The notes under the pieces are model-generated. The model did no database searches, was not told the origin of the DNA, and was given only the letters and a program-made list of their open reading frames with translations. Below are positions 56,905-64,000 of a stretch of 64,000 nucleotides of DNA, piece by piece. Positions within the stretch are counted from its first letter, which is position 1; each line of letters starts with the position of its first letter. This stretch comes from an uncultured Planococcus sp. (lineage in GTDB: Bacteria > Bacillota > Bacilli > Bacillales_A > Planococcaceae): assembly GCA_947493585.1 (NCBI GenBank), contig CANLRI010000001.1, positions 1,550,001 through 1,614,000 on the forward strand, written 5' to 3'. Position numbers and translations under genes: made by a program.

Positions 56905-57852
56905 ATGGAATTACTGAAAGTACACGGTTCAATGAATACATTTTTCCTCTATGAAGGAAGCGACCGCGAGGATTTTCCGCAATTAACGAAGCGGCTGGCG
57001 GCACTTGATCCGGAAATAGACGGCCTCTTGACCGTCTCCCCATCCACACACGCTGATGCGAAAATGCGTGTTTTCAATACGGACGGCTCTGAAGCTTCCA
57101 TGTGCGGCAACGGCTTGCGCTGTGTGGCGCGCTTTGTTTGCGAGCGGGAAGGCATCGAGCAGGCAGTGATCGAAACAATGAAAGCGGATTTGGCTGTGCA
57201 GAAAGAACAGGAGATCGACGCTGGTGTGAACATGTACGGCGTGGAAATTTCGCCGGTATCTTTCCAACTTGCCGATTTGCCGATGTCATTCGAAGCTCAT
57301 ACGGAATGGCGCCAGCAAGCGCTGCCGTTCATCGATGCTGACATTCCATTTACGGCGGTTGCCGTGCCGAATCCTCATTTGATCGGGATCGTCGGCAAGG
57401 AATTGCAGAAAGACCCATCCCATCAAGAGAAATGGGCCGCTTATTTTAACGGCGATAACCCCTATTTCTCGGACGGGGTCAATTTAAGCTATGTGACGCC
57501 ATTAAAAGACGGGATTTTTGTCCGCACCTATGAAAGAGGCGTCGGCTTTACGGACGCTTGCGGTACGGCCATGACGGCATCCGCTTTGGTCAGCTGTCTT
57601 GCAGGGCTGGTGCCGTTCGGTGACGTTTCCGTCTTTAACCCAGGTGGTATGGTTAACTGTTCGGTAAAATCCGCCGACGGCCATTATCAATTGAAGTTGA
57701 GCGGCAATGCGACGTATTTGGGTGTTTATCGCTTCCATGCCGGCGCTGAGCTAGCAGACGGCGAGCTGGAACTGATGAAACAGTCGGATGAGCAGTCGGC
57801 TTATGAAAAATTCATTGAGAAAATCAGCGGCGCGACAGCAGAGCTGAGATAA
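56905..57852 (+). CDS. dapF: Diaminopimelate epimerase
   Basis: A 315-residue epimerase that makes meso-diaminopimelate for lysine and peptidoglycan. The two catalytic Cys are in SMCGNGLRCVARF (Cys67) and DACGTAMTASAL (Cys219). The N-terminal FFLYEGSDREDFPQLTKRLA is a less common start. The protein is longer than the B. subtilis enzyme as I remember it, with a C-terminal extension of about 30 residues. The ATG at 56905 follows GAAGAGGTG. murG-dapF is an operon serving cell-wall precursor synthesis. Confidence 0.92.
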   Translation: MELLKVHGSMNTFFLYEGSDREDFPQLTKRLAALDPEIDGLLTVSPSTHADAKMRVFNTDGSEASMCGNGLRCVARFVCEREGIEQAVIETMKADLAVQKEQEIDAGVNMYGVEISPVSFQLADLPMSFEAHTEWRQQALPFIDADIPFTAVAVPNPHLIGIVGKELQKDPSHQEKWAAYFNGDNPYFSDGVNLSYVTPLKDGIFVRTYERGVGFTDACGTAMTASALVSCLAGLVPFGDVSVFNPGGMVNCSVKSADGHYQLKLSGNATYLGVYRFHAGAELADGELELMKQSDEQSAYEKFIEKISGATAELR

Positions 57853-57870
57853 CAGAAAGCGGTGGATTCG

Positions 57871-59517
57871 ATGTCGGGACCTTTTACGAAAGAGCAAATG
57901 GATATGCTGTACGAAAAAGCGGCCGACCCGGTCTATTTCATGCAACAACAGGGCAACGGCTTTATTTATGCTTGGGTCAATCCGGTCTGCCAGGAGATTT
58001 TCGGGGTCGATTTGACAGGCCGTACTGTAGAAGAGTGTATGCCCAGGGAATTGGCGCTGGAAATCCACAAGCAATACCGGATTGCGATCAAGCGCAATGA
58101 ACGCCATCTGTACAGGGACTATAGCTTGTTCTCTGACCGCGGAACCGCGATGGAAACCGAGCTGACCCCATTTAAGCATGAAGGCGTGCAATACGTGCTG
58201 GCCATCACGAGAGATGTGACTGAACAAAAGAAAATCGAAGAGGATTATCTGTTCTATCAATCGCTTGTCCAGAATTCAGTCGACCCGATGTTGATGATCT
58301 CAGCCGATTTTACGATCCTCGATATGAACCCAGCTTACGAAAAAACCTTTGGCGTGCACCGTAAGGAATGGCTCGGCCGCAATTACGATGACATTCCGCA
58401 AGACAAGCAGAAATTCTTCGAAATGGGCAAGCTTCTCCTTGAAAACAGCACAAGCACACATAAAGCAAGTTCGATTTTCCTGAGCCGCATCAAAAGCGAT
58501 GGGCGCGAGGCGAAGTTTTCGGCCAGTTATTCATTGATCAAGGAAAACGGGATTATCCGCGCTTTTCATGTCGTGTTCCGTGAGCTAACGAACGAATTAT
58601 TATTAAAGCATGAACTGAAACGGACGGAGAATATTCTGGAAAGCTACAAAGATGCACTGAATTACGCAGCACTCGTACTCATTTGGGATATCTCCGGTAT
58701 GATTGAATTTGCCAATGAAAATTTCAAGAAGTTGACGGGCTTTGAAAGCAGTGAATTGACTGGGATGAATATCCAGTCGATCGGCCAAGCCATTATGTCC
58801 GGCCAGCAGCTCGCCCATCTCCAGTCGGTCCTGAAAAAAGGCGAGATCTGGCGTGGGCAAGTGCGCAGCTTGAAGAAGAATGGCCAGCCGTTCTGGGTGG
58901 ATGCCACGATTATTCCGCTGTTTGATGTCGAAGGGCGCATCTATCAAATGCTCTCCATCTTATTCGATATCACCGACCGCAAAGAAATGGAAGAGCAATT
59001 GCATCATATGGCGTATCACGACCCGTTGACGAATTTGCCGAACCGCCGGATGATGGTCAAGCATTTCCGTGAAATGGAAGCAAAAAGCAACAGGACGGGA
59101 GACCAAGTCGCTGTTTTGTACATAGATGGCGATAACTTCAAGGAAATCAACGATCTGCACGGTCACGAAATAGGCGACGAATTCATCCACCAATTCGCCC
59201 GCGCACTTGAGCGCAGCATCCGAAAGTACGATGTGGCGGCGCGCATCGGCGGCGACGAATTCCTCATCCTGCTGCCGGGCATATCTGCTGTCAACAGCCG
59301 CAAACAGATCGAGAACATCATTTCTCGCATCCAGCAAACCTTGAAAGATGGATGGGCCATCAACGGCCGGCAATTCTCCCCGACTTGCTCAATTGGCAGC
59401 GCTTTGTATCCCGAAGACGGCAGCGAGTTTGAAGAGCTGATCCAAAAAGCCGATCATGCGCTGTATGAGGCAAAGAAAAAAGGCGGGGGAATTGTCTGTT
59501 TTCACGGTGAGGCATAA
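57871..59517 (+). CDS. Diguanylate cyclase with three PAS domains
   Basis: A 548-residue soluble signalling protein. Three PAS domains lie at about 10-120, 125-240 and 255-375 (the last ends FDITDRKEMEEQL, a PAC segment), followed by a GGDEF domain. The active site is intact (ARIGGDEFLILLPG, near 460) and the RxxD inhibitory site is present five residues before it (RKYD). There is no EAL/HD-GYP domain and no TM helix. The ATG at 57871 is preferred over GTG 57862 by the position of AAAGCGGTGG. It is 18 bases after dapF, so c-di-GMP production may be co-expressed with wall-precursor synthesis. Confidence 0.92.
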   Translation: MSGPFTKEQMDMLYEKAADPVYFMQQQGNGFIYAWVNPVCQEIFGVDLTGRTVEECMPRELALEIHKQYRIAIKRNERHLYRDYSLFSDRGTAMETELTPFKHEGVQYVLAITRDVTEQKKIEEDYLFYQSLVQNSVDPMLMISADFTILDMNPAYEKTFGVHRKEWLGRNYDDIPQDKQKFFEMGKLLLENSTSTHKASSIFLSRIKSDGREAKFSASYSLIKENGIIRAFHVVFRELTNELLLKHELKRTENILESYKDALNYAALVLIWDISGMIEFANENFKKLTGFESSELTGMNIQSIGQAIMSGQQLAHLQSVLKKGEIWRGQVRSLKKNGQPFWVDATIIPLFDVEGRIYQMLSILFDITDRKEMEEQLHHMAYHDPLTNLPNRRMMVKHFREMEAKSNRTGDQVAVLYIDGDNFKEINDLHGHEIGDEFIHQFARALERSIRKYDVAARIGGDEFLILLPGISAVNSRKQIENIISRIQQTLKDGWAINGRQFSPTCSIGSALYPEDGSEFEELIQKADHALYEAKKKGGGIVCFHGEA

Positions 59518-59761
59518 GTTTCTTCCATTAAAATGCGGAAATTCTGCCCCCTTGCATGTATGTAAGCGCTTCAATCCGCTTTAGCTGAATCTTTTCAATC
59601 AAAAGCATTGTTTTTTTCAGTGGAAGTAGTAAGATTGATATGGAAATTCGTTCAGTACCGCTACAGCCCTGCCGCTTTAAGTCGGGCGAGGGGCGTGCTA
59701 AAATAGGAAAGACCTATAAATAAAAGTGAATGCCATAAGGCAAATAGTTGGAGGTTATTCA
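59518..59761. other. Intergenic region before odhA
   Basis: A 244-base gap. TAAAAT at 59699-59704 with TTTAAG at 59676-59681 (17-base spacer) is a weak candidate promoter for odhA. The GC-rich stretch 59665-59695 could form a small hairpin. No ORF with a ribosome binding site and no recognisable operator was seen. Confidence 0.4.
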
Positions 59762-62587
59762 ATGTCTACCAATCAACCGGACACAAAATCCCCATGGAAT
59801 TCCATAACCGGCCCGAACTTAGGGTACGTGATGGAGATGTACGACCTTTACCAGGAATCCCCTGAATTGATCGACCCTGAGTTTGCAGAGCTATTCAAAC
59901 AATACGGCCCGCCTGCAGAGCCTGCCGTACAGACAGGCGATGCTACTGGCGCTGCATCCGGTGTGGCGGTCGAACCGAACCGTTTTGAAAAAGTGCTCGC
60001 AGCGGTTAATTTGGCGGAAGCTATCCGTGCACACGGCCATTTGGCTTCGGATATCTATCCATTGAAAGACCAGCCGCGGGATACGGAAAGACTGGAAATT
60101 TCAAAATACGGCTTGACTGAAGCCGATTTGAAGGATGTTCCAGTATCCTTGATCCTGGAAAACGCTCCAGCCGAAGTGAAAAACGGCCTTGATGCAATCA
60201 ATTACCTGAAATCGCTTTACACGGACAAAATCGCTTACGAATTCGCTCATGTTATCCAACCGCAGGAACGCAGCTGGATTCAGTCGAAAATCGAAGCGGG
60301 CGATATGAAGCCGAAACTCGATGCCGACAAGAAAAAGCAGGTATTGGATCTTTTGACGCGCGTTGAAGGATTTGAGAAGTTCGTCCACCGCACATTTGTC
60401 GGGCAAAAGCGCTTTTCTATCGAAGGCGTCGATTCGCTTGTCGTCTTGATGGATGAACTTGTCCGCATGTCTGAATCTGCAGGCACTGAAAACATCATGA
60501 TCGGCATGGCCCACCGTGGGCGTTTGAATGTATTGACGCACATCCTCAATAAACCGTATGAAATGATGTTCGCTGGATTCGCGCATGTCGGCGATGAAGC
60601 GTTCCTTCCGGAAGACGGATCGCTTGAAATCACCAAAGGCTGGTTCGGCGATGTGAAGTACCATATGGGTGCTGCACACAGTTCCAAAGCAGGAACGAAG
60701 ATCAAGCTTGCCTATAACCCGTCCCACCTAGAAGTCGTAAGCCCGATCGTTACAGGGCAAACACGTGCTGCACAGGAAATAACTTCCAAGAGCGGCTTGG
60801 CATCACACGATCCGAAAAAAGCCTATTCAATCCTCGTACACGGCGACGCCGCGTTCCCAGGGCAAGGCATCGTGACGGAAACCTTGAACTTCAGCCGCAT
60901 CAAAGGTTACCAGACGGGCGGATCGATCCACATCATCGCCAATAACCTGATCGGTTTCACAACGGAACAGCACGATTCCCGTTCGACGCATTATTCATCA
61001 GACCCTGCAAAAGGCTTTGAAGTTCCGGTACTTCATGTCAATGCAGACGATCCGGAAGCTGTTGTAGCTGTTGCCCGCTTCGCGTTTGAATACCGCGAGA
61101 AATTCGGCAAGGACATCCTGATCGACTTGATCGGCTATCGCCGCTATGGCCATAATGAAATGGACGAGCCGTTAGTGACGAACCCGATGATGTATCACGG
61201 CGTTCATCAGCACGATACGGTCCGTGAATTGTACGGAAAACAATTAGCTTCCGAAAGCGTGCTTTCAGAAGATGAAGTCAAAGAGCTTGATGCAGACATC
61301 CAAAAAGTGATGCAGGAAGCGTATGACAAAGTAAAAGAAAACAAATCCGACGATCATCCGAAATTAGAGATGCCGGAAGCTGTCTTGAATGGTTTCCCGG
61401 AAATCGAAACGGGCGTCGGCAAAGACGTCCTTGAAAAGATGAACAATGAACTATTGTCATGGCCACAAGACTTTTCCGCATTCGGCAAATTGGCGCGCAT
61501 CCTGAAACGCCGCGAAGAGCCATTCAAAGGAAAAGGCAAAATCGATTGGGCCCATGCAGAAACTTTGGCTTTCGGTGCCATTTTGCAAGAAGGCAACCCG
61601 ATCCGCCTCACAGGGCAAGATGCACAGCGCGGAACCTTTGCACACCGCCATCTTGTGCTGCATGATGAGAAGAACGGCAACGAACTTGTTCCGCTTCACC
61701 ACATTTCCGACTCGAAAGCATCATTCGTCGTCTACAACAGCCCGTTAAGTGAAGCTTCTATTCTTGGCTTCGAATACGGCTATAACGTAGAGAACGACAA
61801 AGCTTTAGTCATTTGGGAAGCTCAATATGGAGATTTCGCCAATATGGCACAAGTCATGTTCGACCAATTCATTTCGTCCGGCCGCGCAAAATGGGGCCAA
61901 AAATCCGGTCTGGTTATGCTGCTTCCGCACGGCTATGAAGGGCAAGGCCCGGAACACTCCAGTGCACGTCTTGAGCGTTATTTGCAGATGGCTGGAGAAA
62001 ATAACTGGACAGTCGCTAACCTATCCAGCGCAGCAAACTATTTCCACATTCTCCGCCGCCAGGCGAAAATGCTTGGGGAAGAAGCGATCCGCCCATTGAT
62101 CATCGTGTCGCCGAAGTCACTTCTGAGACACCCGCTCGTCGGGGCTGAAGTCGATCAATTGGCAGAAGGCAAGTTCGAGACAGTGATCGAACAGCCGGGC
62201 ATGGGGCAGGATGCGAAGAAAGTGAAACGCCTGCTATTCGCTAGCGGTAAGATGGCCATCGATTTGGCGGAACGCGTCAAAGACGGAAAAGGCTACGAGT
62301 GGGCGCATATCGTCCGCGTCGAGCAGTTGTATCCGTTCCCGGCTGAAAAAATCAAAGCGATTGTCGACCGCTACCCGAATGCCAAGGAATTGGCTTGGGT
62401 CCAGGAAGAGCCGCAAAATATGGGGTCTTGGTCATTTGCCGACCCTTACTTGCGCGAACTCGCAGATGGCAAAGAAGTGAAATACTACGGACGCATGAAG
62501 CGCCAAAGCCCTGCAGAAGGCGACGGCGAGTCACATAAAGTCGAACAGGCACGCATCATCGATGAAGCTCTAGCTAAATCGAAATGA
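59762..62587 (+). CDS. odhA: 2-oxoglutarate dehydrogenase E1 component
   Basis: A 941-residue thiamine-diphosphate enzyme of the TCA cycle, the first subunit of the oxoglutarate dehydrogenase complex. Seen are the N-terminal SPWNSITGPNLGYVMEMYDLYQ, AHRGRLNVLTHIL, the ThDP motif VHGDAAFPGQGIV..NLIGFTTEQHDSRST, and RYGHNEMDEP. The ATG at 59762 follows GGAGGT; upstream ATGs are not family-like. The Firmicute form lacks an N-terminal acyltransferase domain. It is 24 bases from odhB. Confidence 0.95.
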   Translation: MSTNQPDTKSPWNSITGPNLGYVMEMYDLYQESPELIDPEFAELFKQYGPPAEPAVQTGDATGAASGVAVEPNRFEKVLAAVNLAEAIRAHGHLASDIYPLKDQPRDTERLEISKYGLTEADLKDVPVSLILENAPAEVKNGLDAINYLKSLYTDKIAYEFAHVIQPQERSWIQSKIEAGDMKPKLDADKKKQVLDLLTRVEGFEKFVHRTFVGQKRFSIEGVDSLVVLMDELVRMSESAGTENIMIGMAHRGRLNVLTHILNKPYEMMFAGFAHVGDEAFLPEDGSLEITKGWFGDVKYHMGAAHSSKAGTKIKLAYNPSHLEVVSPIVTGQTRAAQEITSKSGLASHDPKKAYSILVHGDAAFPGQGIVTETLNFSRIKGYQTGGSIHIIANNLIGFTTEQHDSRSTHYSSDPAKGFEVPVLHVNADDPEAVVAVARFAFEYREKFGKDILIDLIGYRRYGHNEMDEPLVTNPMMYHGVHQHDTVRELYGKQLASESVLSEDEVKELDADIQKVMQEAYDKVKENKSDDHPKLEMPEAVLNGFPEIETGVGKDVLEKMNNELLSWPQDFSAFGKLARILKRREEPFKGKGKIDWAHAETLAFGAILQEGNPIRLTGQDAQRGTFAHRHLVLHDEKNGNELVPLHHISDSKASFVVYNSPLSEASILGFEYGYNVENDKALVIWEAQYGDFANMAQVMFDQFISSGRAKWGQKSGLVMLLPHGYEGQGPEHSSARLERYLQMAGENNWTVANLSSAANYFHILRRQAKMLGEEAIRPLIIVSPKSLLRHPLVGAEVDQLAEGKFETVIEQPGMGQDAKKVKRLLFASGKMAIDLAERVKDGKGYEWAHIVRVEQLYPFPAEKIKAIVDRYPNAKELAWVQEEPQNMGSWSFADPYLRELADGKEVKYYGRMKRQSPAEGDGESHKVEQARIIDEALAKSK

Positions 62588-62611
62588 TGAACTTTTAAGG
62601 AGGAATTAATT

Positions 62612-63892
62612 GTGGCAGAGATCAAAGTACCGGAATTAGCAGAATCGATTACAGAAGGAACAATCGCCCAGTGGCTGAAACAGCCAGGCGATACAGTAGA
62701 AAAAGGGGAATTCATCGTTGAACTTGAGACAGACAAAGTCAATGTTGAAGTCATCTCTGAAGAAGCGGGCGTCGTTCAGGAATTGCTCGCTGAAGAAGGC
62801 GATACAGTTGAAGTCGGCCAAGTAATCGCAACAGTCGGAGAAGGGTCTGGCGAAGCGGCAGCTTCAGCACCGAAAGAAGAAGCGAAAAAAGAAGAAGCAC
62901 CAAAAGAAGATCTTGCTAAAGAAGAAGCGAAGCAAGAAGCTCCTGCAGACCAGGAAGCTGCGCCTACAGAAGAAGAAAGCACTTCTTCTGACCGCACAAT
63001 CGCAAGCCCAGCAGCCCGCAAATTGGCTCGTGAAAAAGGCATCGACCTGGCTTCTATCACCCCAGTAGACCCAATGGGCCGCGTACGCGTCCAAGACGTT
63101 GAAGCACACGGTTCGAAACCGGCAGCGGCTCCAGCTAAACAGGAAGCACCAAAAGCTTCTGCACCTGCAGCGCCTTCTTCTGATGAAGAAAGCGGCCGCG
63201 TGGTCCGTCAAAAAATGACAAGACGCCGCCAGACCATTGCTAAGCGTTTGCTTGAAGTGAAGCAATCGACTGCCATGCTGACGACGTTCAACGAAATCGA
63301 TATGACCAATGTAATGGAACTGCGCAAGCGCAAGAAAGACAAATTCCAGCAAGACCATGACGTTAAGCTTGGATTCATGTCATTCTTCACAAAAGCAGTA
63401 ACTGCTGCATTGAAAAAATACCCATACGTCAATGCTGAAATCGATGGCACGGATGTGCTCTTGAAGCAATTTTATGATGTAGGGATCGCTGTATCGACTG
63501 AAGAAGGCCTTGTAGTGCCGATCGTCCGCGATACGGATAAAAAGAACTTTGCAGAAATCGAAGCGTCTATCGGCGAATTGGCAACAAAAGCACGCGACAA
63601 GAAATTGTCGATCGGCGATATGACCGGCGGATCGTTCACGATCACAAACGGCGGTGTCTTCGGTTCACTCTTGTCTACACCGATCTTGAACGGTACGCAA
63701 GTCGGGATCCTCGGCATGCACACCATCCAGAAGCGCCCGATCGCAGTTGGCGACAATGTTGAAATCCGTCCAATGATGTACGTAGCGCTATCGTATGACC
63801 ACCGCGTCATCGATGGCAGCGATTCTGTTGGATTCTTGAAAACAGTGAAAGAATTGATCGAGAACCCAGAAGACCTATTGCTTGAATCTTAA
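62612..63892 (+). CDS. odhB: Dihydrolipoyl succinyltransferase (E2 of oxoglutarate dehydrogenase)
   Basis: A 426-residue E2 subunit. One lipoyl domain (lipoyl Lys42 in ETDKVNVE) is followed by a long Ala/Glu/Lys/Pro linker (about 80-125), the E3-binding domain (about 128-165, [16 protein letters not shown]) and the acyltransferase domain, ending with the catalytic [14 protein letters not shown]. The GTG at 62612 follows AAGGAGG. It ends before a terminator at 63901. Together with odhA it forms the usual Bacillus operon; E3 is elsewhere. Confidence 0.95.
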   Translation: MAEIKVPELAESITEGTIAQWLKQPGDTVEKGEFIVELETDKVNVEVISEEAGVVQELLAEEGDTVEVGQVIATVGEGSGEAAASAPKEEAKKEEAPKEDLAKEEAKQEAPADQEAAPTEEESTSSDRTIASPAARKLAREKGIDLASITPVDPMGRVRVQDVEAHGSKPAAAPAKQEAPKASAPAAPSSDEESGRVVRQKMTRRRQTIAKRLLEVKQSTAMLTTFNEIDMTNVMELRKRKKDKFQQDHDVKLGFMSFFTKAVTAALKKYPYVNAEIDGTDVLLKQFYDVGIAVSTEEGLVVPIVRDTDKKNFAEIEASIGELATKARDKKLSIGDMTGGSFTITNGGVFGSLLSTPILNGTQVGILGMHTIQKRPIAVGDNVEIRPMMYVALSYDHRVIDGSDSVGFLKTVKELIENPEDLLLES

Positions 63893-63900
63893 GACCACAC

Positions 63901-63933
63901 CAAAAGGCAGCTCCATTGCGGGGCTGCCTTTTG
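63901..63933 (+). terminator. Intrinsic terminator after odhB
   Basis: Stem AAAAGGCAGC / GCTGCCTTTT with loop TCCATTGCGGG. Confidence 0.9.
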
Positions 63934-63969
63934 TTATGGGATAATGTGGCATAGAGACGGGGGATTTGG

Positions 63970-64000
63970 ATGGAACTGGATTTTTTATGGGAAATGGCGA
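63970..64000 (+). CDS. Start of an unidentified gene (truncated by window end)
   Basis: ATG at 63970 follows GACGGGGG, and the frame MELDFLWEMA runs to the window edge. Ten residues are too few to identify it. The start signal is moderate. Confidence 0.35.
   Translation, partial: MELDFLWEMA

Noticed and set aside
1..64000. Prophage, insertion sequence, integrase, tRNA or toxin-antitoxin locus
   Set aside because: No transposase, integrase, tRNA or toxin-antitoxin pair could be recognised in any frame; the region reads as ordinary chromosome.

Overview
The window looks like chromosomal DNA of a Gram-positive Firmicute of the Planococcaceae, most probably Planococcus or a close relative. The basis is moderate G+C by eye, AGGAGG-type ribosome binding sites, frequent TTG/GTG starts, a Bacillus-type (class B) RNase P RNA, and long blocks of gene order remembered from Bacillus subtilis (dinG-ypmA-ypmB-aspB-asnS-dnaD-nth-ypoC facing recU-ponA; mrfA-mrfB-gpsB-rnpB-ypsC-ypvA-ypwA; cspD-ypeQ-ypdP; ypgQ/ypgR; brxA-ypiP-ypjP-thyA-dfrA-ypkP; ypmR-ypmS-msrA-msrB; yozE-deoD; odhA-odhB). 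I saw no phage, transposase, integrase, tRNA, CRISPR array or toxin-antitoxin pair. This is mainly housekeeping chromosome with short lineage-specific insertions.

Layout. 1-6.4 kb: end of dinG, ypmA, the cell-wall regulator ypmB/tseB, aspB, asnS, primosome gene dnaD, endonuclease III and ypoC. 6.5-9.9 kb, minus: ponA (class A PBP with a very long low-complexity tail) and recU. 10-18 kb: yppE, the mitomycin-repair pair mrfA/mrfB, gpsB, rnpB with promoter and terminator, an rRNA methyltransferase and an XPD-like helicase. 18-25 kb: M32 carboxypeptidase, an SDR, the two-headed dynamin dynA and a sulfurtransferase. 25-34 kb is the most accessory part: a CNNM/CBS membrane protein, an amidohydrolase-SDR-small protein cluster, an S66 (MccF-like) peptidase followed by a GNAT acetyltransferase, a lipoprotein PQQ-type dehydrogenase, and several tiny membrane proteins.

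34-43 kb: a minus-strand queuosine-precursor transporter and an RNase H-like gene behind a preQ1-I riboswitch, a zinc-finger protein (ypeQ) read divergently, a cold-shock protein, an HD nucleotide pyrophosphohydrolase, an ABC-F ATPase, the CvfC/YpgR protein, an extragenic repeat, a K+ channel, a VOC protein, bacilliredoxin and a methyltransferase. 43-54 kb: ypjP, thymidylate/folate genes, an acyltransferase, DegV, a GDSL lipoprotein, ypmS, msrA/msrB, yozE (apparently starting on ATA), deoD, a carboxy-terminal processing protease, and a COG0523 GTPase with a small partner. 54-64 kb: MATE transporter divergent from murG-dapF-PAS/GGDEF, then the 2-oxoglutarate dehydrogenase operon odhA-odhB.

Nothing here is a clearly new multi-gene system. 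The best leads are the riboswitch-controlled transporter/RNase H-like pair, the MccF-like peptidase/acetyltransferase pair, the ATA start of yozE, the repeat near 39.8 kb, and two very small membrane ORFs. All identifications come from reading the sequence and from memory of the families; no searches were run.
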